Origin: Streptomyces graminofaciens
Lineage (GTDB): Bacteria; Actinomycetota; Actinomycetes; Streptomycetales; Streptomycetaceae
Length of the DNA stretch: 64,000 nt
Assembly: GCF_030294945.1 (NCBI RefSeq)
Contig: NZ_AP018448.1
Span: forward strand, 4,432,001 to 4,496,000
Direction of reading: 5' to 3'
Below, piece after piece: positions 1-9,964 of the stretch; the first letter of the stretch is position 1, and each line of letters opens with the position of its first letter. The notes under the pieces are model-generated. The model searched no databases, was not told the origin of the DNA, and saw nothing but the letters and a program-made list of their open reading frames with translations. The position numbers and the translations under genes are program-made.

Positions 1-952
1 CCGCCGGGGCGAAGTGCGCCTCGACCTTGCCCATGTCGACCTCGCGGTCGCCGGGGACACCGATGGCCACGATCTCGCCGTCGACCTTCACGAGGAGGTT
101 CTTCAGCGTGGCGGAGGCCGGGACGCCGAGGTGGGCGGCGAGGGTCTCGATGGTGGGGGTGTCGGGGGTCGGGATCTCCTCGAGAGCGGCCACGCCGTCG
201 GCGTCCACCGGCTTCAACCCGTAGGTGATCGCCTCGGTGTTGGCCGCGAAGTCGCAGTTCGGGCAGTCCGCGAAGGTGTCCTCGCCGGCCCCGGCCGGGG
301 CGAGGAACTCCTCCGACTTCGAGCCGCCCATCGCACCGGCGGTCGCGGCACAGATGCGGTAGTCGAGGCCGAGGCGCTCGAAGACCTTCTGGTACGCCTG
401 GCGGTGCAGGGCGTACGACTGGGCGAGGCCTTCGTCCTCCAGGTCGAAGGAGTAGGAGTCCTTCATCAGGAACTCGCGGCCGCGCAGGATGCCGGCCCGG
501 GGGCGGGCCTCGTCACGGAACTTCGTCTGGATCTGGTAGAGGATGACCGGCAGGTCCTTGTAGGAGGACGCCTGGTCCTTCACGATCAGCGTGAAGATCT
601 CCTCGTGGGTCGGGCCGAGGAGGTAGTCGCCGCCCTTGCGGTCCTTCAGACGGAACAGCTCGGGGCCGTACTCGTCCCAGCGGCCCGTCGCCTCGTACGG
701 CTCACGCGGCAGCAGCGCGGGGAGCAGGACCTCCTGGGCGCCGATCGCGTCCATCTCCTCACGGACGACGCGCTCCACGTTGGCGAGGACCTTCTTGCCG
801 AGCGGCAGCCAGGTCCACACACCGGCGGCGGTACGGCGGACGTAGCCCGCCCGGACGAGCAGCTTGTGGCTGAGGACCTCGGCGTCCGCCGGGTCGTCGC
901 GCAGCGTCTTCGCCATCAACTGGGACATGCGCTGGACCGGTGCGTTCGCCAT
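1..952 (-). CDS. proS: Prolyl-tRNA synthetase, N-terminal part (runs off the window)
   Basis: Class II aminoacyl-tRNA synthetase that charges tRNA-Pro in the cytoplasm. About 317 codons are visible; the 3' end lies beyond base 1. The product begins [20 protein letters not shown] and shows the ProS class II core: [17 protein letters not shown], the GPTHEE stretch, and motif 2 around [20 protein letters not shown]. The last part seen ([26 protein letters not shown]) belongs to the inserted editing domain of bacterial-type ProS. The ATG at 952 is chosen because conserved sequence starts directly after it. The next gene on the same strand, a GNAT protein, ends 88 bases upstream. Identification is secure. 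Confidence 0.95.
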   Translation of the reverse strand, partial: MANAPVQRMSQLMAKTLRDDPADAEVLSHKLLVRAGYVRRTAAGVWTWLPLGKKVLANVERVVREEMDAIGAQEVLLPALLPREPYEATGRWDEYGPELFRLKDRKGGDYLLGPTHEEIFTLIVKDQASSYKDLPVILYQIQTKFRDEARPRAGILRGREFLMKDSYSFDLEDEGLAQSYALHRQAYQKVFERLGLDYRICAATAGAMGGSKSEEFLAPAGAGEDTFADCPNCDFAANTEAITYGLKPVDADGVAALEEIPTPDTPTIETLAAHLGVPASATLKNLLVKVDGEIVAIGVPGDREVDMGKVEAHFAPA

Positions 953-1040
953 GGTTCTCGTACTCCTGCCGGGGTGGACTGATGGCAGGAGGTTAGCCGG
1001 GTGGTGCGGGGCGGTGGAAATCGATTGGCGGGTGGCCTGG

Positions 1041-1577
1041 TCAGTGGCCGCGGCGGCGCAGGGGCAGGGGGGCGCCCATCACGGCGTACGGCCTCGGGGC
1101 GCTGGGGAAGTGGACCTGGCGGGCCAGGTCGACATAACCGAGCGAGTGGTACAGGCCTCGGGCCGGGCTGTCGATGTCGATCGCCGAGAGGATCGAGCGG
1201 GGTTCGGTCGCGCTGTCGGTGAGGGTGGTGATCAGCCGGCGGCCGACGCCCCTGTTCTGGTAGACCGGGTGGACGTGCAGTTCGGTGATCACGAAGGAGT
1301 CGTCCAGCCAGGCCTCGTGGCCGCCGGCGCGGAGGTAGGGCTCGACGACGGTTGACCACCAGTGGGTGCGGTCGTTGGGCATGCCGTAGACGAAGCCGAC
1401 GAGTCGGCCTGCGGTGGTGGCGCCGAGGGCGCGGGCGCCGGGGTGTGTCATGTGGCGCAGGACGATCTGGCGGCGTACGGCCACCTCGTCGGGGCCCAGT
1501 CCGAAGGCGACGGCTTGGACGGCTAGGGCCTCGTCTACGTGGGCGGAGAGGTCCAAGGGGCCGATGACGAGGTCCAT
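1041..1577 (-). CDS. GNAT family N-acetyltransferase
   Basis: A 178-residue soluble acetyltransferase of the GNAT fold; the substrate cannot be read from sequence. The acetyl-CoA binding motif A is visible as [12 protein letters not shown] (Q/RxxGxG/A type) about two thirds along, after a beta strand [11 protein letters not shown]. The reading frame is open upstream to 1670, but that extension (low-complexity, proline-rich) does not resemble the family, so the ATG at 1577 ([10 protein letters not shown]) is preferred. It lies between proS and a second, unrelated GNAT gene on the same strand. Confidence 0.8.
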   Translation of the reverse strand: MDLVIGPLDLSAHVDEALAVQAVAFGLGPDEVAVRRQIVLRHMTHPGARALGATTAGRLVGFVYGMPNDRTHWWSTVVEPYLRAGGHEAWLDDSFVITELHVHPVYQNRGVGRRLITTLTDSATEPRSILSAIDIDSPARGLYHSLGYVDLARQVHFPSAPRPYAVMGAPLPLRRRGH

Positions 1578-1698
1578 GTCCCGGGAGCCTACAGGGGGGT
1601 TCGGGATGTCTGCGGGGTGCGGGCCGGATGTGGCTGGTCGCGCGGTTCCCCGCGCCCCCGAGTCGGCCACTCGCGCCCGCTGACAGGTGTGCGTCCCC
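1578..1698. other. Intergenic spacer with a Streptomyces-type dispersed repeat
   Basis: The spacer between the two GNAT genes holds, at about 1631-1661, a G/C-rich element (GGTCGCGCGGTTCCCCGCGC followed by CCCC). The same core recurs at 9776-9818, 35219-35243 and 44031-44063 in this window. No gene is seen in it. Confidence 0.5.
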
Positions 1699-2553
1699 TC
1701 AGAACAAGACGCTCATGAAGGCGCCGACCTCCTGGAAGCCGACCCTCGTGTACGTCCTTCTCGCAGGCGTGTTGAAGTCGTTCACATAGAGGCTGACCAC
1801 CGGGGCGACGTCGGCCAGGGCGTAGCGGAGTACCGCTGCCATGCCGGGGGCGGCGATGCCCCGGCCCCGGTACTCGGGGGCCACCCAGACGCCCTGGATC
1901 TGGCAGGCCTGGGGGGTCGCGGCGCCGATCTCGGCCTTGAAGACGACGCGGCCGTCGGCGTCGAGGCGGGCGAAGGAGCGGCCGGAGCCGACCAGTTCGG
2001 CGACCCTGGCCTGGTAGAGGAGGCCGCCGTCGCCCGCCATTGGCGATACGCCGACCTCCTCGGTGAACATCGCCACGCACGCCGGCATGATCGTCTCCAT
2101 CTCGTCCTTGCGGACGCGGCGGACGTACGGATCCGGGGTGACGACGGCGGGGTCGGGGAGCCGGTCGGTGACCATCAGCGGCTGGTGGGCGCGGACCTCG
2201 CGGGCCGGGCCCCAGCTGGGTTCGAGGAGTCGCCAGAGCAAAGCGGTGGCTTCGACGGGGCCGACGATCGAGGAGCAGCGGCGGCCTGCCCTGCGGGCGC
2301 GGTCGGCGAAGGCGCGGACGGCTCGCGGGGTGGCGCAGATGGGGACGAGGTTGGCGCCGGCGTAGCAGAGGGAGGTGAGGGCGCCGTCCTCGTACCAGCC
2401 CCATATCTCGCCGCCGAGCCGCCAGGGGTCCAGGCCGGCGACCTGGACGCGAGATGTCACGAAGGCGTTGGTGACGGGCTCGCGGTCCAGGACGGCGAGT
2501 GCGGCGTCCAGGTCACTCGGTTCGAGGACCCGGGTTGTGGTCTGGGTCAACAC
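1699..2553 (-). CDS. GNAT acetyltransferase with N-terminal DUF4081-type domain
   Basis: A 284-residue cytoplasmic protein. The C-terminal third is a clear GNAT domain: ACQIQGVWVAPEYRGRGIA is motif A and VVSLYVNDFNTPARRTYTRVGF is motif B. The N-terminal part (ALAVLDREPVTNAFVTSRV, GWYEDGALTSLCYAGANLVP) matches the actinobacterial DUF4081/GNAT architecture. Substrate is unknown. The frame is open to a GTG at 2568; the GTG at 2553 (MLTQTTTRVLEPSD) is chosen because GTGAGG lies 9 bases before it and the family starts there. It directly follows ispG, separated by a repeat-containing spacer, and both genes are on the minus strand. Confidence 0.85.
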   Translation of the reverse strand: MLTQTTTRVLEPSDLDAALAVLDREPVTNAFVTSRVQVAGLDPWRLGGEIWGWYEDGALTSLCYAGANLVPICATPRAVRAFADRARRAGRRCSSIVGPVEATALLWRLLEPSWGPAREVRAHQPLMVTDRLPDPAVVTPDPYVRRVRKDEMETIMPACVAMFTEEVGVSPMAGDGGLLYQARVAELVGSGRSFARLDADGRVVFKAEIGAATPQACQIQGVWVAPEYRGRGIAAPGMAAVLRYALADVAPVVSLYVNDFNTPARRTYTRVGFQEVGAFMSVLF

Positions 2554-2651
2554 GTGCGGGGGCCTCACCCTGGGGTCTGCGCTGATCTCCGCACTGTACC
2601 CTGCGGGGCTTTGCCGGGCGTATGGGAGCTCGGGAGGAGCTGTGCTTCGGC

Positions 2652-2721
2652 GGGTGCGGGTTCGTCGTGGCTTGTCGCGCCCACGCGGCGGGGCCGCACA
2701 TCGATACAGCCCCGCGCCCCT
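2652..2721. repeat. About 70-bp dispersed intergenic repeat, copy 1
   Basis: This stretch (TGCGGGTTCGTCGTGGC, then TTGTCGCGCCCACG, GGCGGGGCCG and CAGCCCCGCGCCCC) matches 7461-7532 closely along its length. Both copies lie between genes. It is not an ORF, and such non-coding G/C-rich elements are common in Streptomyces intergenic DNA. Confidence 0.6.
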
Positions 2722-2722
2722 C

Positions 2723-2741
2723 GAGGGGTCTGCGGCCCCTC
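2723..2741 (-). terminator. Short GC hairpin after ispG
   Basis: GAGGGG and CCCCTC pair across a short loop just downstream of the ispG stop. There is no T-tract, as is usual for Streptomyces terminators. The stem is only 6 bp, so the call is weak. Confidence 0.4.
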
Positions 2742-2756
2742 AAGAAGCGCGAACCC

Positions 2757-3914
2757 TCAGCCCGCTACCGCCACCGTCGGCTCGCCCGAGGTCACGCCGG
2801 CCTTCTCCATCTCCTCGGCGATCTTCATCGCCTCCTCGATGAGGGTCTCGACGATCTTGGACTCGGGGACCGTCTTGATGACCTCGCCCTTGACGAAGAT
2901 CTGGCCCTTGCCGTTGCCGGAGGCGACGCCGAGGTCGGCTTCGCGGGCCTCGCCCGGGCCGTTCACGACGCAGCCCATGACGGCGACGCGGAGGGGGACC
3001 TCCATGCCGGTCAGGCCCGCGGTGACTTCCTCGGCGAGCTTGTAGACGTCGACCTGGGCGCGACCGCAGGACGGGCAGGAGACGATCTCCAGGCCGCGCT
3101 GGCGGAGGTTCAGGGATTCGAGGATCTGGGTGCCGACCTTGACCTCTTCGACGGGGGGCGCGCTCAGCGAGACACGGATCGTGTCGCCGATGCCCTCGGC
3201 GAGCAGGGCGCCGAAGGCCACCGCCGACTTGATCGTGCCCTGGAACGCCGGGCCCGCCTCCGTGACGCCGAGGTGGAGGGGGTAGTCGCACTGGGCGGCC
3301 AGCTGGCGGTAGGCGTTGACCATGACGACGGGGTCGTTGTGCTTGACCGAGATCTTGATGTCGCGGAAGCCGTGCTCCTCGAAGAGGGAGGCCTCCCACA
3401 GGGCCGACTCGACGAGCGCCTCGGGGGTCGCCTTGCCGTACTTCTGGAGCAGCCGGCGGTCGAGCGAACCGGCGTTGACGCCGATGCGGATCGGGGTGCC
3501 GTGGTCGTTCGCGGCCTGCGCGATCTCCTTGACCTTGTCGTCGAACTGCTTGATGTTGCCGGGGTTCACCCGGACCGCCGCGCAGCCCGCCTCGATGGCG
3601 GCGAAGACGTACTTCGGCTGGAAGTGGATGTCCGCGATCACCGGGATCTGCGACTTGCGGGCGATGGTGGCGAGGGCGTCGGCGTCGTCCTGCGTGGGGC
3701 AGGCCACGCGCACGATCTGGCAGCCGGACGCCGTCAGCTCGGCGATCTGCTGCAAGGTGGCACCGATGTCCGACGTACGCGTCGTCGTCATCGACTGCAC
3801 CGACACCGGCGCGTCTCCGCCGACCGCCACGGACCCGACCTGGATCTGCCGGCTCTTGCGGCGCTCGGCGAGCTTGGTCGGAACGGACGGCATGCCGAGA
3901 GAAATCGCAGTCAT
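2757..3914 (-). CDS. ispG: (E)-4-hydroxy-3-methylbut-2-enyl-diphosphate synthase
   Basis: Penultimate enzyme of the MEP isoprenoid pathway: reduces MEcPP to HMBPP with a [4Fe-4S] cluster. The 385-residue product is full length for the short bacterial form. The N-terminal TIM barrel carries [17 protein letters not shown] and VRVNPGNI. The C-terminal half has the cluster cysteines in [13 protein letters not shown] and [12 protein letters not shown]; the NGPGE stretch contains the conserved glutamate. The ATG at 3914 ([11 protein letters not shown]) gives the usual start; an upstream in-frame ATG at 3932 would add six residues without homology. It sits after dxr and the site-2 protease on the same strand, but a strong hairpin at 4132-4167 separates it from them, so it probably has its own promoter in 3915-4131. 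Confidence 0.96.
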   Translation of the reverse strand: MTAISLGMPSVPTKLAERRKSRQIQVGSVAVGGDAPVSVQSMTTTRTSDIGATLQQIAELTASGCQIVRVACPTQDDADALATIARKSQIPVIADIHFQPKYVFAAIEAGCAAVRVNPGNIKQFDDKVKEIAQAANDHGTPIRIGVNAGSLDRRLLQKYGKATPEALVESALWEASLFEEHGFRDIKISVKHNDPVVMVNAYRQLAAQCDYPLHLGVTEAGPAFQGTIKSAVAFGALLAEGIGDTIRVSLSAPPVEEVKVGTQILESLNLRQRGLEIVSCPSCGRAQVDVYKLAEEVTAGLTGMEVPLRVAVMGCVVNGPGEAREADLGVASGNGKGQIFVKGEVIKTVPESKIVETLIEEAMKIAEEMEKAGVTSGEPTVAVAG

Positions 3915-4017
3915 CTGCTGTAACAACCCCAAGTTGTGGATCAGGATCGGGTTTCCCGGAACAAGCGGGCTCCAGGGCTCCGGGCTACGAGATTACGGCA
4001 CCGGCGCGGGGCCCAGC

Positions 4018-4061
4018 ACTCCCCCACCTCGAATCACGCTCGGCGGGGGGACCCCCATCGG
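4018..4061. repeat. REP-like dispersed palindromic element
   Basis: ACTCCCCCACCTCG...CGGCGGGGGGACCCCCATCGG can fold with its C-run against its G-run. A closely similar element lies at 25263-25306, there inside a coding sequence. A degenerate related stretch may lie near 50418-50450. Confidence 0.6.
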
Positions 4062-4097
4062 CCCGTAAACCCACCCGTACCCGTAAACCCACCCGTA
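4062..4097. repeat. 18-bp tandem direct repeat
   Basis: CCCGTAAACCCACCCGTA occurs twice head to tail (4062-4079 and 4080-4097) upstream of ispG. It could be a binding site or simple duplication; nothing decides between these. Confidence 0.8.
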
Positions 4098-4132
4098 AGG
4101 GAAAGCGGACGCGCGTACGACTTTCCGACATG

Positions 4133-4166
4133 ACGACGGCCGGGCACCAGCGTGCCCGGCCGTCGT
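4133..4166 (-). terminator. Strong perfect hairpin after the site-2 protease gene
   Basis: ACGACGGCCGGGCA (4133-4146) is followed after six bases by its exact reverse complement TGCCCGGCCGTCGT (4153-4166). It stands 14 bases beyond the stop of the rseP-like gene and is the best terminator candidate for the dxr-protease pair. Confidence 0.75.
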
Positions 4167-4179
4167 GAACTTCTGGTGA

Positions 4180-5484
4180 CTACGAGATGCGCACCGGGTT
4201 CACCACGTCCGCGATCAGCACCAGGATCGTGAAGCAGACGAAGATTCCGGCCACGACGTACGCGACGGGCATCAGCTTCGCCACGTCGAACGGGCCGGGG
4301 TCCGGGCGGCGCAGCACCTTGGCCGCGTTCCGGCGCAGCGACTCCCACAGGGCGCCCGCGATGTGTCCGCCGTCGAGCGGGAGCAGCGGGAGCATGTTGA
4401 ACAGGAACAGGGAGAGGTTGAAGCCGGCCAGCAGCATCAGGAACGTGGCGAGCTGCTGCGTGGCGGGGATGTCCATGGTGAAGATCTCGCCGCCGACGCG
4501 GGCCGCGCCGACCACGCCCATGGGGGAGTCCGCCTCGCGTTCGCCGTCGCCGAAGGTCGCGTCCCACAGGGCGGGGATCTTGGCGGGCAGGGAGATCAAC
4601 GACTCGACGCCGTTCTCCATCATGTCGCCCATGCGGTCCACGGACTCGGTGAAGGAGAGCGGGACGATGCCGGCGGCGGGCGTGAAGCCGAGGAAGCCGG
4701 CGTAGACGTACTTGCCCTCGACGTAGCCGCCCTGGCCGTCGGTCTTGCTGACCTGGTTCTTGATGAGGGTGGTCGTGAGGTCGAGCTCCTTGCCCTTGCG
4801 CTCGACGGTGAGGGTGACCTGCTTGCCGGGGTTGGAGCGGATGTCGGCCTGGAGGGCGGCCCAGTCCTCGACACGTTCGCCGTCGAAGGCGACGATCTTG
4901 TCTCCGGCCTTCAGGCCCGCGGCCTTGGCGGGGGTGTCCTCGTCGCCCTTCGCGCACTTCGTGCGCTCCTCGCTGGCCTGGATGACGCAGTCGGAGACCT
5001 TGCCGACCGTGGTCGTCTGGGCCTGGGCGCCGAACGTCATCATCACGCCGAGGAAGATCGCGACGGCGAGGACAAGGTTCATGAACGGGCCCGCGAACAT
5101 CACGATGACGCGCTTCCAGGGCTTGCGCGTGTAGAACATCCGGTTCTCGTCGCCCGGCTTGAGCTCCTCGAACGCGGCGGCGCGGGCGTCCTCGATCATC
5201 CCGCGGAACGGGGACGTCGAGCGGGCCTCGATGCGGCCGTCCTGGCCCGGCGGGAACATGCCGATCATGCGGATGAAGCCGCCGAGCGGGATCGCCTTGA
5301 TGCCGTACTCCGTCTCGCCCTTCTGCCGTGACCAGACGGTCGGGCCGAAGCCCACCATGTACTGGGGCACGCGGATACCGAAGAGCTTGGCGGTGGAGAG
5401 GTGGCCCAGCTCGTGCCAGGCGATGGAGATTGCGAGGCCGATCGCGAAGACGACTATGCCGAGGATGAACATCAGGGTCGTCAT
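4180..5484 (-). CDS. Site-2 (intramembrane) zinc metalloprotease, RseP/M50 family
   Basis: A 434-residue polytopic membrane protease of family M50B, which cleaves membrane-anchored substrates such as anti-sigma factors within the bilayer. The zinc motif HELGH is at residues 24-28 in the first membrane helix, and the partner motif [12 protein letters not shown] is near residue 375. A PDZ domain lies between ([22 protein letters not shown]). The C-terminus is a hydrophobic helix ([20 protein letters not shown]). The ATG at 5484 overlaps the dxr stop by ATGA, so translation is probably coupled. The dxr-protease-ispG order is conserved in many actinobacteria. Its substrate in this organism cannot be inferred. 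Confidence 0.93.
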   Translation of the reverse strand: MTTLMFILGIVVFAIGLAISIAWHELGHLSTAKLFGIRVPQYMVGFGPTVWSRQKGETEYGIKAIPLGGFIRMIGMFPPGQDGRIEARSTSPFRGMIEDARAAAFEELKPGDENRMFYTRKPWKRVIVMFAGPFMNLVLAVAIFLGVMMTFGAQAQTTTVGKVSDCVIQASEERTKCAKGDEDTPAKAAGLKAGDKIVAFDGERVEDWAALQADIRSNPGKQVTLTVERKGKELDLTTTLIKNQVSKTDGQGGYVEGKYVYAGFLGFTPAAGIVPLSFTESVDRMGDMMENGVESLISLPAKIPALWDATFGDGEREADSPMGVVGAARVGGEIFTMDIPATQQLATFLMLLAGFNLSLFLFNMLPLLPLDGGHIAGALWESLRRNAAKVLRRPDPGPFDVAKLMPVAYVVAGIFVCFTILVLIADVVNPVRIS

Positions 5485-6758
5485 GCACGGGCCTCCGCGG
5501 TCGTCCGCTCGGTGGGTTCGTCGTCTGTCGTACGCGTGAGCTCACGGGCCCGGGCGCGGGCCCAGGTCTCCGCTTCGAGGACGTCGGCCACGGTCAGGGA
5601 AGTTCCCGTTCCGGGTGTGCCGTGCTCCTCGACCACGCGGGTCACGGTCTCGATGATCGAGTTGAACTGCAGGCCGCCCTTGAGGAACGCGTCGACGCAC
5701 TCCTCGTTGGCCGCATTGAACACCGCCGGGGCGGTGCCCGCGAGCTGTCCCACGTGCCGCGCGAGGCCGACCGACGGGAAGGCGTCGTTGTCGAGCGGGA
5801 AGAACTCCCAGCTGGAGGCCTTGCTCCAGTCGAAGGCGGGCGCCGCGCCCGGGACCCGCTCCGGCCAGCCGAGGCCGATGGCGATGGGGCCGCGCATGTC
5901 GGGGGGCGTCGCCTGCGCCATCGTCGATCCGTCCGTGAACTCAACCATCGAGTGGACATACGACTGGGGGTGCACGACGACCTCAATGCGGTCGAAGGGA
6001 ATGTCGTAGAGGAGGTGTGCCTCGATGACTTCCAGGCCCTTGTTGACGAGGGTCGCGGAGTTGATCGTGATGACCGGGCCCATGGCCCAGGTGGGGTGCG
6101 CGAGCGCGTCGGCGGGCGTCACATCGGCCAGCTCCGCCTTCGTACGGCCGCGGAACGGGCCCCCGGAGGCGGTCACGACCAGCTTGCGCACGTCGGCCCG
6201 GGTGCCCGAGGCGAGGGCCTGGAAGAGGGCGGCGTGCTCGGAGTCGACCGGGATGATCTGGCCCGGCTTGGCCAGCGCCTTCACCAACGGGCCGCCGACG
6301 ATGAGCGACTCCTTGTTGGCGAGCGCGAGGGTGCGGCCCGCCTCCAGGGCGGCGAGGGTGGGGGCCAGGCCGATGGAGCCGGTGATGCCGTTGAGCACCG
6401 TGTGGCAGTCGGAGGCGGCGAGCTCTGTGGCCGCGTCGGGTCCCGCGAGGATCTCGGGAAGGGGCTCCCCGGCCCCGTACGCGGCGGTCAGGGCCTCACG
6501 CAGTGCCGGGGCGGTGTCCTCCCGGGCGACGGCGACGGTCCGTACCCGCAGGCGGTGCGCCTGCTCGGCGAGCAGTTCCACCCTCCCCCCGGCGGCGGAG
6601 AGCCCGGTGACGCGGAAGCGGTCCGGGTTGCGCAGGACGAGGTCGATGGCCTGGGTGCCGATCGAGCCGGTCGATCCGAGGATCACCACATCCCGTACGC
6701 CCTCGACGGGGTCGAAGACGAGATGCGGGTCGGCGAGGGGGGCGGGACTGTCGCTCAT
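5481..6758 (-). CDS. dxr: 1-deoxy-D-xylulose-5-phosphate reductoisomerase
   Basis: Second enzyme of the MEP pathway, converting DXP to MEP with NADPH. The 425-residue product has the Rossmann NADPH site ([18 protein letters not shown]), KESLIVGG, the substrate-loop region [10 protein letters not shown], and the metal-binding stretch [13 protein letters not shown]. The frame is open far upstream, but the ATG at 6758 ([13 protein letters not shown]) is preferred: conserved sequence starts soon after, and further upstream is the divergent promoter region of the secreted LTD gene. The 3' end overlaps the protease start by four bases. With ispG it gives two pathway genes within 4 kb. Confidence 0.95.
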   Translation of the reverse strand: MSDSPAPLADPHLVFDPVEGVRDVVILGSTGSIGTQAIDLVLRNPDRFRVTGLSAAGGRVELLAEQAHRLRVRTVAVAREDTAPALREALTAAYGAGEPLPEILAGPDAATELAASDCHTVLNGITGSIGLAPTLAALEAGRTLALANKESLIVGGPLVKALAKPGQIIPVDSEHAALFQALASGTRADVRKLVVTASGGPFRGRTKAELADVTPADALAHPTWAMGPVITINSATLVNKGLEVIEAHLLYDIPFDRIEVVVHPQSYVHSMVEFTDGSTMAQATPPDMRGPIAIGLGWPERVPGAAPAFDWSKASSWEFFPLDNDAFPSVGLARHVGQLAGTAPAVFNAANEECVDAFLKGGLQFNSIIETVTRVVEEHGTPGTGTSLTVADVLEAETWARARARELTRTTDDEPTERTTAEARA

Positions 6759-6975
6759 CCCTCCATTGTTGCCGCATCCGGTGTCCGGCAGGACCACGCG
6801 TCCCCCCGTTGACCCACTTCGTGCCGTGTGTGGTTGACGAGGGCATTTCTCCGTTTGTGAAGCACGGGTGAAGAGGGAGGTGGTATGACTTCTCCCCTGA
6901 ACCGGTCCGATAGTCGGATCAACCGATCGTCGGTGGTTGAGGACGATCGTGAACGAGGATCCTGGGGGGATCTGC

Positions 6976-7437
6976 ATGCCCTTGCGCATACGCGCCCGCG
7001 CCGCCCTGCCCGCGCTCGCCGGAGCCGTGGCCCTCACCGGCACCCTGCTGAGCAGCCCCGCCGGGGCCGCCGGCGGCGTGATCATCTACCGGGTCTACTT
7101 CGACACCCCGGGCAAGGACACGCGGACGAACGCGGCCTACAACGGCGAGTGGGTTCAGATCAAGAACACGAGCTCGAAGGCGATCTCGCTGAAGGGCTGG
7201 GTGCTCAAGGACCCCGACAACCACAAGTACACGTTCCTCGACGTGAAGATCGGGGCGGGCAAGTACATCAAGGTCCGCACGGGGTCGGGCACCGACACCG
7301 CCGCGACCAAGTACCAGAACCGCAGGGCCTACGTGTGGAACAACACCAGTGACACGGCGACGCTGCTGAAGGCGAGCGGGTCGAAGGTGGACTCCTGTTC
7401 CTGGAGCACGCGGGACGGCAGCGACAAGTACTGCTGA
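6976..7437 (+). CDS. Small secreted lamin-tail-domain (LTD) protein
   Basis: A 153-residue secreted protein. Residues 1 to about 32 are a Sec signal peptide ([20 protein letters not shown] ending near AGAAGG). The rest is one lamin-tail beta sandwich: [28 protein letters not shown], then [22 protein letters not shown] and [13 protein letters not shown]. Two cysteines near the C-terminus (DSCSW, DKYC) could form a disulfide. In bacteria such domains are found on exported proteins, sometimes fused to nucleases; here the domain stands alone and its role is unknown. GGGGGA five bases upstream supports the ATG at 6976. It is transcribed divergently from dxr. Confidence 0.85.
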   Translation: MPLRIRARAALPALAGAVALTGTLLSSPAGAAGGVIIYRVYFDTPGKDTRTNAAYNGEWVQIKNTSSKAISLKGWVLKDPDNHKYTFLDVKIGAGKYIKVRTGSGTDTAATKYQNRRAYVWNNTSDTATLLKASGSKVDSCSWSTRDGSDKYC

Positions 7438-7460
7438 CGCTTCGCCGGGGGGCCGTGTTT

Positions 7461-7532
7461 CGGCTGCGGGTCGGTCGGGGCCGGTCGCGCCCACGTGGCG
7501 GAGCCGTATGCCGACGCAGCCCCGCGCCCCCG
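7461..7532. repeat. About 70-bp dispersed intergenic repeat, copy 2
   Basis: Matches 2652-2721 (CTGCGGGTCGGTCGGGGC, GGTCGCGCCCACG, GGCGGAGCCG, CGACGCAGCCCCGCGCCCC). It lies between convergent genes, so it may also act in transcription termination. Confidence 0.6.
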
Positions 7533-7562
7533 AGTTGCATGGAGGCGCGGGGAACTGTGAAG

Positions 7563-9503
7563 TCACCGGATGCGGCGGTGGACGTTCTCCTTCTCGCTCC
7601 GGCCCGGGGTCGCGTCGGCGATCCACGGGCCCTCGCCCGACGGGTCGATCACGCCCTCCTCCAGCCATTCGTACACTCCCCCGAGCACGCCCTTGACCAC
7701 CTTGCGGTCGAGGTCGTCGGTGTTGCTCCAGAGGCGGCCGAAGAGTTCCTCGACCCGTAGGCGTGACTGGCGGCAGAAGGCGTCGGCCAGTTGGTAGGCC
7801 TCACGGCCGTGGTCGGTGGTGGTGCGGAGCAGTTCCGCGCGCACCACGGCCGCGCTCATCGCGAAGAGTTCGGCGCCGATGTCGACGATCCGGCCCAGGA
7901 AGCCCTGCTTGGTCTCCATACGGCCCTGCCAGCGGGACATGGCGTAGAAGGTCGAGCGGGCTAGCTTGCGGGCGTTCCGTTCGACGTAGCGCAGATGGGC
8001 GGAGAGGTCGGGGTGGCCTGCGGGGTGGAAGTCGCCGTACGAGCGTGGGAGCTGGCCCGGGCCCGCGACGAGTTTCGGCAGCCACCTGGCGTAGAAGACG
8101 CCCGCGTTCGCGCCCGCCCTCGCCTTGTCGGACAGGGATTTCTCGGGGTCGATGAGGTCGCCGGCCACGGAGAGGTGGGCGTCGACGGCCTCGCGGGCGA
8201 TCAGCAGGTGCATGATCTCCGTGGAGCCCTCGAAGATCCGGTTGATGCGCAGGTCGCGCAGCATCTGCTCGGCGGGGACGGCCCGTTCGCCACGGGCCCG
8301 CAGGGAGTCGGCGGTCTCGAAGCCGCGACCGCCGCGGATCTGGACCAGTTCGTCGGCCATGCGCCAGCCCCACTCGGAGGCGAAGAGCTTGGCCAGGGCG
8401 CCCTCGATGCGGATGTCGTTGCGGTCCTCGTCGGCCATCTGGCTGGAGAGGTCCAGTACGGCCTCCAGGGCGAAGGTCGTCGCCGCGATGAAGCTGATCT
8501 TCGCGCCGACCGCCTCGTGGTGGGCGACCGGCTTGCCCCACTGCTCACGGGCCGCCGACCACTCGCGGGCGATCTTCAGACACCACTTCCCGGCGGCCAC
8601 GCAGGACGCGGGCAGGGACAGCCGGCCGGTGTTGAGGGTGGTGAGGGCGATCTTCAGGCCCGCGCCCTCGGGGCCGATGCGGTTCGCGGCGGGGACCCGG
8701 ACCTGGTGGAAACGGGTGACGCCGTTCTCGATGCCGCGCAGACCCATGAAGGCGTTGCGGTTCTCGACGGTGATGCCGGGCGAGTCGCTCTCCACGACGA
8801 AGGCGGTGATGCCGCCCTTGTGGCCCTCGCTCTTCGGGACGCGGGCCATCACGACCAGCAGGTCCGCGACCACGCCGTTCGTCGTCCACAGTTTCACCCC
8901 GTCGAGGACGTAGTCGTCCCCGTCGGGCACCGCGCTCGTCGCGAGGCGGGCCGGGTCGGAGCCGACGTCCGGCTCGGTGAGGAGGAAGGCGCTGATGTCC
9001 GTGCGGGCGCAGCGCGGCAGGAACTCTTCCTTCTGTTCGGGGGTGCCGAACAGCTTCAGCGGCTGGGGTGCGCCGATCGACTGGTGCGCAGAGAGCAGCA
9101 CGCCGATCGCCGGGCTTGCCGAGCCGACCAGGGCCAGCGCCTTGTTGTAGTACACCTGGGTGAGGCCGAGACCGCCGTACTTGGGGTCGATCTTCATGCC
9201 GAGGGCGCCGAGTTCCTTGAGGCCGTTGACGACCTCGTCGGGGATCCGGGCCTCGCGCTCGATCAGGGCGCCGTCGACCTTCGTCTCGCAGAAGGCGCGG
9301 AGCTTGGTCAGGAACTGCTCTCCGCGCCGTACGGCCTCGTCGGTGGGGAGCGGGTGGGGATGGATGAGGTCTAGGCGGAACCGGCCCAGGAACAGTTCCT
9401 TGGCGAAGCTGGGCTTGCGCCAGTCCTGCTCACGGGCGGCTTCCGCCACCTGGCGGGCCTCACGTTCGGTGACGCCGGGCTTCTTGAGGGGTGGTGCGGA
9501 CAT
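7563..9503 (-). CDS. Acyl-CoA dehydrogenase family protein (large form)
   Basis: A 646-residue flavoprotein likely to oxidise acyl-CoA thioesters, with about 200 residues beyond the standard 380-residue dehydrogenase. Visible family signatures are FLLTEPDVGSDPARLAT (FAD/substrate strand), the ENGVTRFHQVRVPAANRIG region, the helical bundle, and QIRGGRGFETADS with a later RINRIFEGSTEIMHLLIAREA. The tail (SHLRYVERNARKLARSTF, WQGRMETKQGFLGRIVDIG) resembles the C-terminal extension of VLCAD-like enzymes. Start at ATG 9503 has GGTGAG just upstream. The chain-length preference is unknown, and no beta-oxidation partner gene is adjacent. Confidence 0.88.
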   Translation of the reverse strand: MSAPPLKKPGVTEREARQVAEAAREQDWRKPSFAKELFLGRFRLDLIHPHPLPTDEAVRRGEQFLTKLRAFCETKVDGALIEREARIPDEVVNGLKELGALGMKIDPKYGGLGLTQVYYNKALALVGSASPAIGVLLSAHQSIGAPQPLKLFGTPEQKEEFLPRCARTDISAFLLTEPDVGSDPARLATSAVPDGDDYVLDGVKLWTTNGVVADLLVVMARVPKSEGHKGGITAFVVESDSPGITVENRNAFMGLRGIENGVTRFHQVRVPAANRIGPEGAGLKIALTTLNTGRLSLPASCVAAGKWCLKIAREWSAAREQWGKPVAHHEAVGAKISFIAATTFALEAVLDLSSQMADEDRNDIRIEGALAKLFASEWGWRMADELVQIRGGRGFETADSLRARGERAVPAEQMLRDLRINRIFEGSTEIMHLLIAREAVDAHLSVAGDLIDPEKSLSDKARAGANAGVFYARWLPKLVAGPGQLPRSYGDFHPAGHPDLSAHLRYVERNARKLARSTFYAMSRWQGRMETKQGFLGRIVDIGAELFAMSAAVVRAELLRTTTDHGREAYQLADAFCRQSRLRVEELFGRLWSNTDDLDRKVVKGVLGGVYEWLEEGVIDPSGEGPWIADATPGRSEKENVHRRIR

Positions 9504-9775
9504 GAGGCTCACCTCGCCGCGAATCGGGGTCTTGGACCACATCGGTTACCGATGGGTGCTACTCGATCGTTGGTACCCGATCCCGGGCGAGGTGGCCACC
9601 CCACGCGCGTCCGTTCAGCCGAAGCCGGGGCCTTCCCGGCCATCGCCGCGGCGACGGGGGCGCCGACCGCCGGAGCGGTGACGTACGGGAGCGGGTCGCC
9701 GCCAAACGAGGAGAAGGCCGCCGTCGGGTTCTAAGCTGAGACGCGGGGCAGCTTTCAAGCCAAGGGCGCACCCGA

Positions 9776-9818
9776 CAGGGGCGCGGGGAACTGCGCGACC
9801 AGCCCCCACGCACCCGCG
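9776..9818. repeat. Dispersed intergenic repeat (GGGGAACTGCGCG type)
   Basis: CAGGGGCGCGGGGAACTGCG then CGACCAGCCCCCACGCACCC is the plus-strand form of the element also present in inverted form at 1631-1661 and 35219-35243. Confidence 0.55.
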
Positions 9819-9874
9819 CTCGCCGACGAACCGGACACCCCCACCCCCACAGGCGTCGCGTTCCCCAGAGCGGC

Positions 9875-9890
9875 GTCGAAGCGCTTCGAC
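9875..9890. promoter_or_regulatory. LacI-type operator, perfect palindrome
   Basis: GTCGAAGCGCTTCGAC is a perfect 16-bp palindrome 107 bases before the LacI start. Its 14-bp core, TCGAAGCGCTTCGA, recurs exactly at 39200-39213 and 39405-39418. LacI-family proteins usually bind such CG-centred palindromes. Confidence 0.75.
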
Positions 9891-9964
9891 AACCTATGGA
9901 CACCCAACCAGCGCCGAGCTACTGTCGAGCCACCCTCACTCGACCTTGTTCACAGAACGCGCGC

